This document shows positions 27,075 through 33,444 of a stretch of 42,992 bases of DNA, one piece after another. Position 1 is the stretch's first letter. Each line of letters begins with the position of its first letter. Source of the DNA: Myxococcota bacterium (GTDB lineage Bacteria > Myxococcota_A > Polyangia > Polyangiales > Houyiibacteriaceae). The stretch spans positions 1 to 42,992 of the forward strand of contig JANQQS010000045.1 of assembly GCA_028284955.1 (NCBI GenBank), written 5' to 3'. Below the pieces are notes generated by a model. It did not search any database. It was not told the origin of the DNA and was given only the letters and a program-made list of their open reading frames with translations. Position numbers and translations under genes: made by a program.

Positions 27075-28325
27075 ATGGCCGATTTTACACGTGAAGAGAT
27101 TCTCAAGAAGGTTCGTCAGCGCGCCGCGATTGAGCGTTCGGACCTTCGAGGCCTGGATCTCTCGAAAGCTCCGCTCGACGGGGCCAATTTTCGACGCTCG
27201 GATATGGAAGGCACGAACCTTGAGGGCGCGGTGCTCAAGAAGGCCGACCTCAAGAACTCCAGCTTGCGCGAAGCGTACCTTGCGAAAGCCGATCTTCGCG
27301 GAGCGAACTTAGAAAACGCTGATCTCGAAGGTGCACAGCTGCTCGGAGCGAATCTTGCGGGTGCAAACCTTTCCCGCGCCAGTCTGGAGGGAGCGGACTT
27401 AAGCGGCGCCAACCTCTCGGGGGCGCGCCTTGGCTACGCGCAGATTGCAGCGGCCAATTTGGGAGGCGCGGACCTCACCGAAGCAGTGTTGGCGCACACC
27501 GATTTGGAAGAGGCATTTTTGGGCGGTGCCAAGGCGTCTCGCGCGGACTTCAGCAACGCCAATCTATTTGCCGCCAACGCAGAAGCCGCGGATTTTACGT
27601 CGGCGATATTCGAAGACGCCCGTTTGGTTGAAGTGCGCGCTCATCAGGCAAACTTTTCGCGCGCGAACCTTCGCAAAGTCGATCTTTCCACTGCGGCTCT
27701 TACAGAAGCGAATCTGAACGGCGCAGACTTGCGCAAGGCAACGCTAACCGGCGCGGCCATCGATCGCGCAGTGTTCACGGGCGCGAAAGTTGCCGGCGTG
27801 GTGGGTACGGGTGCGCCGGCCCAAGGCGTCGACGCAGCATGGCTTGACAACAGCGTGCACGCCGATGGGAGTGGTCGAGTTGACGACGCGCGAACGCTAT
27901 CGTTGCTCTCTGGCGAAGACGTTGCGCCGGACCAAGAAGCCATTCCCTCGACCCGATACTTTGGCCCGGGCGACGTGTTGCGGCACGCAAGCCTGGCGTT
28001 CAGCGAAGGCGCGTCCGTGGAGATCCAGAGTCTCTTCGAGCATTGTTCGATTTTTCTTTCGAAGGGCACACAGCTGGTCGTCGGCAAGTCTGGCGTACTC
28101 GCGGATTGCACCATTGAGGGAGAGGGCCGCATCACGATTCACGGCAAGTTCTACGAACGCGAAAGCCCGGGAATCATTGGGCCAGAAGAACTGGTGGTGA
28201 CTTCCGGCGGAGCGGTGGTTTCCTCAGTCCAGCAGACCGAACGAGCGACTCGTTTCGCGTTTGAACCTCAGTGCCAGCTTCGAATGAAAATCTTGCAGGG
28301 TGCTTCGCAGGCATCGGCGGCTTGA
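27075..28325 (+). CDS. Pentapeptide-repeat protein with second beta-rich domain
   Basis: 416 aa. After a short helical start (1-20), residues about 21-240 form some 44 uninterrupted pentapeptides of the A-(D/N)-L-x-x type, predicting one long right-handed quadrilateral beta-helix. After a linker (241-290), the last 120 residues (DVLRHASLAFSEGASVEI onward) show short alternating beta strands with glycines (KGTQLVVGKSGVLADCTIEGEGRITIHG), resembling a bactofilin or other beta-helix. That second similarity is my inference. No signal peptide or membrane segment is seen, so it should be cytoplasmic. The ATG has GGAG eight bases upstream. A bactofilin gene follows 35 bases later, so a joint filament or scaffold is plausible. 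Confidence 0.88.
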   Translation: MADFTREEILKKVRQRAAIERSDLRGLDLSKAPLDGANFRRSDMEGTNLEGAVLKKADLKNSSLREAYLAKADLRGANLENADLEGAQLLGANLAGANLSRASLEGADLSGANLSGARLGYAQIAAANLGGADLTEAVLAHTDLEEAFLGGAKASRADFSNANLFAANAEAADFTSAIFEDARLVEVRAHQANFSRANLRKVDLSTAALTEANLNGADLRKATLTGAAIDRAVFTGAKVAGVVGTGAPAQGVDAAWLDNSVHADGSGRVDDARTLSLLSGEDVAPDQEAIPSTRYFGPGDVLRHASLAFSEGASVEIQSLFEHCSIFLSKGTQLVVGKSGVLADCTIEGEGRITIHGKFYERESPGIIGPEELVVTSGGAVVSSVQQTERATRFAFEPQCQLRMKILQGASQASAA

Positions 28326-28360
28326 AGGGAACAGAAACCTCGAAATAGAGAGGCAGGGTT

Positions 28361-29011
28361 ATGGGAACGACAAAACAAACGCTGATCGAAGAAGGCACTC
28401 AGCTCAAAGGAACGCTTTCCTCCGATTGTCCGGTGGTCGTGCGCGGTCGACTCGACGGGGAAGTATCTGGTCCACTTCTCCAAGTCAGTCCGACCGGAAA
28501 AGTATCCGGGAAGATTGAAGTGCAGCGGGTGGAGTCCGCCGGTGAGCTCGCTGGCGAGTACAAGGCGGACGTTGTGCGACTCTCGGGGCGGGTAGCTGAC
28601 GAAACGGTCATTCGCACGAAGTCGCTCGAGGTCAAGCTTGCCGGCGTGGATGACGAAAGCGCCCTGGTGCTCGGAGACTGCGAGCTCGAAGTTGGCAACC
28701 CCCCGACCAAGGAAGACGCGGTCCGGCAAGCGAACGAAGCGAGAAAGGCCAAGCGCTCGGGCAGCTCGAATGGGGGAGCGAGCGCGGACACAGACGCTGT
28801 CGCGAGCGAAATCACGAGCGTGTCTCCGGCGCCTACCGCGATGGCCGACGAAGACGAAACTGCGCAGGCACCCGGACGAGCCTCCGGAGCCGGCAAAGGG
28901 AAAAAAGGAGCTGACGGCAAACGAATCGGCGGGTCCAATGCTGGAGAAACGCGCAAAGGCAAACGAATCGAGGCCGCGCGAGGGAGTACGCCGCCGCCAG
29001 CCGGTAAATAG
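28361..29011 (+). CDS. Bactofilin-family cytoskeletal protein
   Basis: 216 aa. Residues about 5-105 match the bactofilin (DUF583) pattern: LIEEGTQLKGTLSSDCPVVVRG, LDGEVSG, VSPTGKVSGKIEV, ADVVRLSGRVAD and ALVLGDCELEV. These repeats fold as a compact right-handed beta-helix that polymerises end to end into nucleotide-independent filaments. The remaining 100 residues are polar, Ser/Gly/Lys-rich and end in a basic tail (GKGKKGADGKR, TRKGKRIEAARG), which may bind membrane or partners. It follows the pentapeptide-repeat gene and precedes the amidohydrolase gene by three bases, so it is in an operon. In related bacteria bactofilins act in cell shape, chromosome positioning or polarity; which applies here is unknown. 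Confidence 0.9.
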   Translation: MGTTKQTLIEEGTQLKGTLSSDCPVVVRGRLDGEVSGPLLQVSPTGKVSGKIEVQRVESAGELAGEYKADVVRLSGRVADETVIRTKSLEVKLAGVDDESALVLGDCELEVGNPPTKEDAVRQANEARKAKRSGSSNGGASADTDAVASEITSVSPAPTAMADEDETAQAPGRASGAGKGKKGADGKRIGGSNAGETRKGKRIEAARGSTPPPAGK

Positions 29012-29014
29012 CGA

Positions 29015-29755
29015 GTGAAGCAAGCAGGGGCTGTTTCGCAGACCGAGGCGTATTCGCAGATCGCTGGCGAGGACGCGTCTGGCGTTGTGATTACATGCGA
29101 GCATGCGTCGCAGCGTCTTCCGGAACCGTGGCAATGGCCCAAAGAGGATGCCCGGCTCGTGGGCACGCATTGGGCGTACGATTTGGGAGCGGCCGAGCTC
29201 GCAAGAGCCCTTGCTGCGCGACTTCGCGCGCCAGCGATTCTCTCTCGGTTTACTCGCTTGCTCGCTGACCCCAACCGACCCGAAGACTCTCCTACGCTAT
29301 TTCGTGCGCGGGCCGATGGCGCGCCGATACACATCAACCTTAGCGTCGACAGCCGCGACCGCGAGCTTCGCCTTGAGCGATATTACCGGGCGTATCATCG
29401 CGCAGCCGATCAACTTGTGGCGAATCATGCCGCTCCGCTACTGCTTTCGATTCATACCTTCACTCCAGCCTACGAAGGAAAGTCGCGAAGCATGGAGATC
29501 GGGGTGCTCTACGATCGTGATGAAGAGCTCGCCCGGCGCTGCGCTGCCCACCTCGACGACGCGGGTTTCATCAGCGCGTTGAACGAACCCTATTCTGGGA
29601 AAGAGGGGCTCATGTATGCAGTCGACCGCCATGCTGTTCGCTACGGCCGGCGCGCACTAGAGATCGAGGTGCGCCAAGATCTGGCGGTCGACAACGCAAT
29701 GCAAGAACGAATCGTAGCCGAGCTCGAAGCCTTTCTGCGCGCTTTATCGGCGTAG
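29015..29755 (+). CDS. N-formylglutamate amidohydrolase family protein
   Basis: 246 aa, with a GTG start three bases after the bactofilin stop. It matches the PF05013 family: VVITCEHASQRLPE near the N-terminus, THWAYDLGAAELARALA, SRFTRLLADPNR, then LLLSIHTFTPAYEGKSRSMEIGVLYDRD and ALEIEVRQDL. Conserved Glu/His residues in CEHAS and IHTF probably bind the metal. The named activity hydrolyses N-formyl-L-glutamate in histidine breakdown, but no hut genes are nearby and many members act on other substrates, so the exact reaction is uncertain. Its tight link with the bactofilin gene suggests co-expression, not necessarily a shared function. Confidence 0.88.
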   Translation: MKQAGAVSQTEAYSQIAGEDASGVVITCEHASQRLPEPWQWPKEDARLVGTHWAYDLGAAELARALAARLRAPAILSRFTRLLADPNRPEDSPTLFRARADGAPIHINLSVDSRDRELRLERYYRAYHRAADQLVANHAAPLLLSIHTFTPAYEGKSRSMEIGVLYDRDEELARRCAAHLDDAGFISALNEPYSGKEGLMYAVDRHAVRYGRRALEIEVRQDLAVDNAMQERIVAELEAFLRALSA

Positions 29756-29808
29756 CTCGCTTGCACCGCGGGTTGCGGATTCGTGAGCGGGCTGTCAGAT
29801 AGGCTCCC

Positions 29809-30804
29809 ATGAGCGAGGTGAACATTTCAGGAACGGCGCTCATTACGGGTGCGAGCGGTTTCATTGGGCGTCGTTTGCGCGATGAGCTGCTTTCTCGGAA
29901 CGTCGATGTAGTCGCGCTGAGGCGCACCGGTTCGCCGGCCGCTGCCGCGGGGCGTTCGGTGACGATCGACTATGCGGACGTGTCCGCGCTCGCGCGGGTC
30001 ATCGCGGACGAGCAACCCGACTATGTGTTTCACGTAGCCGGTGCGACCAAAGGCCGAACGTACGCTGATTTTCAGCGAGCCAACGTATTGCCGACCGCGA
30101 ATCTTCTTCAGGCCATCGAAGCCGCGAAGGTGAAAACGCCGCGATTCGTTTTCGTTTCGTCGCTCGCCAGCTACGGACCCTCACGTAACGGTCGGCCGCT
30201 TGAAGAGACCGACCCCAGGGCTCCGATCGAGTTCTATGGACAGAGCAAGCTCGAAGCCGAACAAGTCGTGGAGTCGATGGGAACCACGGTTCCGTGGACC
30301 ATCCTCCGTCCCGGTGGCGTGTACGGGCCCGGAGACGTCGACTACTTCAACCTATTCAAAACCGCGGCTCGCGGCTTCAGCGTGTACTTCGGCAATCGCG
30401 ATCGAATATTTTCTGCCATCTACGTCGACGACTGCGTCGCGGCCATGATTCGGGCAGCTTGCGATCCACGGAGCATCGGCAAAGGGTATTTTCTCAGCGA
30501 TGGGCAGCCTGTTACGTGGGGCGAGTTCCAGGAATACATCAACGGCATGATCGGAACCCGCGTGCGGACGGTGCATTTGCCCGAAGCACTCGTATACGTC
30601 GCGGCGTGGGGAGGCGAGCTGGCTTCCCGGCTCGACGGTCGGCCACGTCTATTTAATCGACAAAAAGCAAAAATGGGTGCGCAGCAAGCGTGGACCTGCA
30701 GCCCCGCCGCGGCGGCGCGCGATTTTTCATGGACCGCAGCGGTCGATATCAAGGAGGGCGTGGGAAGAACCATCGAGTGGTACCGAGAGCACTCCTGGAT
30801 CTAG
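29809..30804 (+). CDS. NAD-dependent epimerase/dehydratase (extended SDR)
   Basis: 331 aa. The nucleotide-binding motif is ITGASGFIG (12-20), and the active-site YxxxK is Y143-GQS-K147, preceded by VFVSSLASYGPS with the catalytic serine. RPGGVYGPGD and the substrate-side YVDDCVAAMIRAA region are typical of sugar-nucleotide epimerases, dehydratases and hydroxysteroid-type reductases. The probable substrate is a nucleotide sugar or a small hydroxy compound; it cannot be fixed. It starts 53 bases after the amidohydrolase and may be the last gene of this operon. The next gene is convergent. Confidence 0.9.
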   Translation: MSEVNISGTALITGASGFIGRRLRDELLSRNVDVVALRRTGSPAAAAGRSVTIDYADVSALARVIADEQPDYVFHVAGATKGRTYADFQRANVLPTANLLQAIEAAKVKTPRFVFVSSLASYGPSRNGRPLEETDPRAPIEFYGQSKLEAEQVVESMGTTVPWTILRPGGVYGPGDVDYFNLFKTAARGFSVYFGNRDRIFSAIYVDDCVAAMIRAACDPRSIGKGYFLSDGQPVTWGEFQEYINGMIGTRVRTVHLPEALVYVAAWGGELASRLDGRPRLFNRQKAKMGAQQAWTCSPAAAARDFSWTAAVDIKEGVGRTIEWYREHSWI

Positions 30805-30838
30805 TTCTCACCAAGATTTGGCGCTTGCCTCGTGTCGG

Positions 30839-31570
30839 CTAACGCCGGACCGACGCGACGCGCTCTGTGGCATTCTCTTGTAGAGAAACTAGCCTGGCGC
30901 TGTCGATGAGTTGGCTCAGATGATCGCTGCCGAGGAACGACCATACGTGGTAGACGCACGGTAGATGGGGGAGGGTGATGAAGGCCGTCGCGACGCCGTT
31001 TTCCTCGTCTAGAGACACTCGACTTCCATCGTCGTAGACCCGGTGCGTGGCACGATCTGTTTCAAACACTTCCGCGGGCTCCATCGCGACTCCAGCTACG
31101 CCATACGCTCCTCTGCCGCATTGCGCACAGGGCTGGCCGGCCCGATTGATCCCCGGACCGTTTTTCCGGTCGAACGCAATTGCCCAGCCCCCATCGAGCG
31201 CAACTCCGCGTGCCTTACCCGGGGTGGCTTCTTTGTTCGAGTCGCGACGTTTACTCGATTCGTGAATCGTCAGCGGGGCGCACCATTTTTGCTCGGAGGA
31301 GGTTTTCGCCCACTCCTGCATGAGCTCTTTGGGCACTTCCGCTTTGTTCACCCGCCGCGCAGACCACGGGGAAGCAGACCAAGGAGCGGCAGGTTGACTC
31401 TTTTTCCCGGTCGCTCGGGCATGTCCATTCTCAGAACCGACAGTCTTGGCGTGGCTCGATCGGGAGGATAAGTCAGACATTGCGTTTGAGGTACCGCATG
31501 CGACGGCAATGACCGAAAACACCAAAGTTGAGATTCGAAAAACAATTCTTGCTCGCGTGTACCGATGCAT
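30839..31570 (-). CDS. Putative lipoprotein with a CxxC motif
   Basis: 243 aa from the ATG at 31570, chosen because AGGAGG lies five bases upstream and a signal peptide follows at once (VFRISTLVFSVIAVAC, C25). In-frame codons further upstream are ignored. The mature N-terminus is Ser/Lys-rich and disordered to about residue 115. The folded part begins ALDGGWAIAFDRKNGPG, followed by GQPCAQCGRGAYG, whose two cysteines could bind metal or form a disulfide, and a C-terminal TAFITLPHLPCVYHVWSFLG. I do not recognise the family. It is divergent from a membrane-protein gene and convergent with the SDR gene. Confidence 0.7.
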   Translation of the reverse strand: MHRYTRARIVFRISTLVFSVIAVACGTSNAMSDLSSRSSHAKTVGSENGHARATGKKSQPAAPWSASPWSARRVNKAEVPKELMQEWAKTSSEQKWCAPLTIHESSKRRDSNKEATPGKARGVALDGGWAIAFDRKNGPGINRAGQPCAQCGRGAYGVAGVAMEPAEVFETDRATHRVYDDGSRVSLDEENGVATAFITLPHLPCVYHVWSFLGSDHLSQLIDSARLVSLQENATERVASVRR

Positions 31571-31585
31571 GGTCGCCTCCTCGTT

Positions 31586-31599
31586 GCCAAATACTTGGC
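31586..31599. promoter_or_regulatory. Operator-like inverted repeat between divergent genes
   Basis: GCCAA-ATAC-TTGGC forms a perfect 5-base inverted repeat with a 4-base spacer. It is 16 bases upstream of the lipoprotein ATG and 43 upstream of the first likely start of the divergent membrane-protein gene. The position fits a repressor or shared regulatory site; no specific regulator is recognised. Confidence 0.3.
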
Positions 31600-31641
31600 T
31601 CTCCCACCCATAGACGAAGCGCCGACTCAGGTACAAAAAAG

Positions 31642-32199
31642 ATGCTAGTACCTCGCCAGGCGCGCGCGATGCCAGAAGCCAGGCTGACCACGAAACAGAT
31701 ATGGATTGCCGTGTGGGGTGCGGGTTTGGTTTGCCTTCTGCTCGGGCAAGCCCTTGTCCGACTAACACCGATCGCGCTGCAGCCGATCACCTCTGGAGCG
31801 CTTTCCCTGAGCGAGGGCACGATCTACGTCGTGTGGGTTGTCGTCAACGCATACGCCGAGGGGTACCGCGGGTTTCAGCGGCGATTTTCGCCGCGTGTCG
31901 TCGAGCGGTCGTTTTATCTGGGCCGCTACCCTTCACCACTTCGCCTGCTTCTTGCGCTGCCCTTCGTAATGAGCCTCTTTCATTCTACGAAAAGGCAGCT
32001 GATGGTGAGCTGGATTCTGCTCCTCGCGATCGTGGGGTTGGTGGCGCTTGTTCGTCTGATGCCTCAACCTTGGCGAGGCATTGTCGATGGAGGAGTCGTG
32101 GTCGGGCTCGCATGGGGCCTGGTGGCGATCGTCGTGATTTTCATCCGCACCGCGGCGCGCGGAGAATGCGCCGACCCAGCTGATCTGCCAGGCGCGTAG
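31642..32199 (+). CDS. Integral membrane protein, four predicted segments
   Basis: 185 aa from ATG 31642, or 176 aa from ATG 31669; longer forms would run into the divergent lipoprotein gene. Hydrophobic segments are IWIAVWGAGLVCLLLGQAL, SLSEGTIYVVWVVVNAY, LRLLLALPFVMSLF and VSWILLLAIVGLVALV, with a last VVVGLAWGLVAIVVIFI that may be a fifth. The central loop YRGFQRRFSPRVVERSFYLGRYPSPLR is basic and probably cytoplasmic. Function unknown. Its stop is eight bases from the stop of the convergent acyl carrier protein gene. Confidence 0.7.
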   Translation: MLVPRQARAMPEARLTTKQIWIAVWGAGLVCLLLGQALVRLTPIALQPITSGALSLSEGTIYVVWVVVNAYAEGYRGFQRRFSPRVVERSFYLGRYPSPLRLLLALPFVMSLFHSTKRQLMVSWILLLAIVGLVALVRLMPQPWRGIVDGGVVVGLAWGLVAIVVIFIRTAARGECADPADLPGA

Positions 32200-32207
32200 C
32201 ATTTGTC

Positions 32208-32450
32208 CTACAGCTTCGCGTGGACGACGTCGATGAGCTGGCGCACCGTCACGATTCCGGAAAGCTCTTCGTCGGGAAGGCGTATTTTTAGGGTGCGCTC
32301 CATTTCGCCGATGACTTCGAGCATCGCCAAGGAGTCCACGCCCATGCTGGAGATTTCGCTCTCTTCGGTAAGTTCAGGGAATTCGCGTTCCGCGACCTCG
32401 GCCGCTGTAGATCGAAACATTTCGATGAGTTCGGAGCGTGTCATCGTCAT
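32208..32450 (-). CDS. Stand-alone acyl carrier protein
   Basis: 80 aa. It has the phosphopantetheine attachment motif GVDSLAMLEVI with the modified serine at S40, the acidic second helix typical of acyl carrier proteins, and the usual total length. After 4'-phosphopantetheinylation it would carry an acyl group as a thioester for a partner enzyme. No fatty-acid, polyketide or peptide synthase gene lies in the window, so it is probably a specialised carrier, for example for lipid or glycan acylation, and not the main AcpP. ATG 32450 and ATG 32444 are both possible starts, without a clear SD. Confidence 0.88.
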   Translation of the reverse strand: MTMTRSELIEMFRSTAAEVAEREFPELTEESEISSMGVDSLAMLEVIGEMERTLKIRLPDEELSGIVTVRQLIDVVHAKL

Positions 32451-32570
32451 TTTTAGGGCGACGCGAATCCGGCGTTAGTAAGCACGTTCCTCTCGATTGC
32501 GCAAGGCGCAGGCCTGCGCACTTGGAACCACCTCCGCCTACTCTTTGCATCAGACCATTTTACATGCGGC

Positions 32571-32589
32571 CCACGATGGTTCATCGTGG
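32571..32589 (+). promoter_or_regulatory. Leader hairpin at the MepA-like gene start
   Basis: CCACGATG (32571-32578) pairs perfectly with CATCGTGG (32582-32589) over a three-base loop, and two more G-C pairs are possible outside one mismatch. The hairpin ends four bases before the preferred ATG (32594) and contains an alternative in-frame ATG (32576), so it could affect initiation. Confidence 0.35.
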
Positions 32590-32593
32590 CCCG

Positions 32594-33433
32594 ATGCGCA
32601 TGATTTTGATTTTGGTGCCCGCCTTGACGTACGCGGCCACCCTTCGCGCCGACGATCGCGGCCCTCGGATGGAAGACGAAGAGTTATCGACCCTCAGTGT
32701 TGAGCACGATGCACCCGAAGTCGACGTCGCCGAAACCAACGAGGAACCGGACGTTGCAGACGACGCAGGGCCTTCAAAGAGTGTGTCCATCGGGCGGGCG
32801 AGTCGGGGGCGATTGCTCCACGGCGTTCCGCTCGAAGATTCGGATTGGCTGTCGACACACGATCGCGGCTCGCGGTACGGGACCGCGGAGCTTGTCGGGT
32901 TGATCGAACATGCCGCGCGCAAAGTGGCTCACGCGTATCCCGGCGCAGTGCTCCAAGTCGGAGACCTCTCTCGCAAAAAGGGAGGCCGGCTACGTCCGCA
33001 CCGATCGCATCGTACCGGACGAGACGCAGACGTCGGTTTCTACGTCATGGACGAGCACGGGATGCCCGCCCAGGCCCCTCGATTTCTTCGTATGAATGCG
33101 AAGGGACGCGGCGTGTATCGCGGCACGACCTACCAACTCGACGACGCCAAAAACTGGGCGTTGATCGAAGCGCTGCTGGACTACCCGCACGCGCGCGTCC
33201 AATACATCTTCGTGGCGCGGTCTCTTCGAAAGAGGCTTCTTAAGGAAGGCGAACGCCAAGGCGCCACCGAGGAGATTCTCGAACTCGCTCGCAAGGTAGT
33301 CCAACAGCCCAGCCGCGGCTCGGCCCACCGAACGCATTTCCACTTGCGCATCCACTGTCCCGAAGACGACCTTCCGCGATGCCTGGATTTGGAGCCGCGG
33401 AAGCGGAAGCGCAGGCGCAAAAAACGCCGCTAG
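32594..33433 (+). CDS. MepA-like murein endopeptidase (M74)
   Basis: 279 aa from ATG 32594; ATGs at 32564, 32576 and 32600 are in frame. This start gives a short signal peptide (MRMILILVPALTYAATLRA). Residues about 24-75 are acidic and disordered. The catalytic domain shows the LAS-type zinc motif HRTGRDADVG (H-x-x-x-R-D-x-D) and the second motif HRTHFHLRIHC, as in penicillin-insensitive endopeptidases that cut the D-Ala-meso-DAP cross-link of peptidoglycan in the periplasm. The C-terminus is a highly basic tail (RKRKRRRKKRR), which may bind wall polymers or nucleic acid. It is divergent from the acyl carrier protein gene and convergent with the S9 peptidase gene. Confidence 0.85.
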   Translation: MRMILILVPALTYAATLRADDRGPRMEDEELSTLSVEHDAPEVDVAETNEEPDVADDAGPSKSVSIGRASRGRLLHGVPLEDSDWLSTHDRGSRYGTAELVGLIEHAARKVAHAYPGAVLQVGDLSRKKGGRLRPHRSHRTGRDADVGFYVMDEHGMPAQAPRFLRMNAKGRGVYRGTTYQLDDAKNWALIEALLDYPHARVQYIFVARSLRKRLLKEGERQGATEEILELARKVVQQPSRGSAHRTHFHLRIHCPEDDLPRCLDLEPRKRKRRRKKRR

Positions 33434-33444
33434 AGCAGCAGACT

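Noticed and set aside
28268-29337. Two open frames of about 300 codons on the minus strand
   Set aside because: They overlap the bactofilin and amidohydrolase genes, both with clear family motifs.
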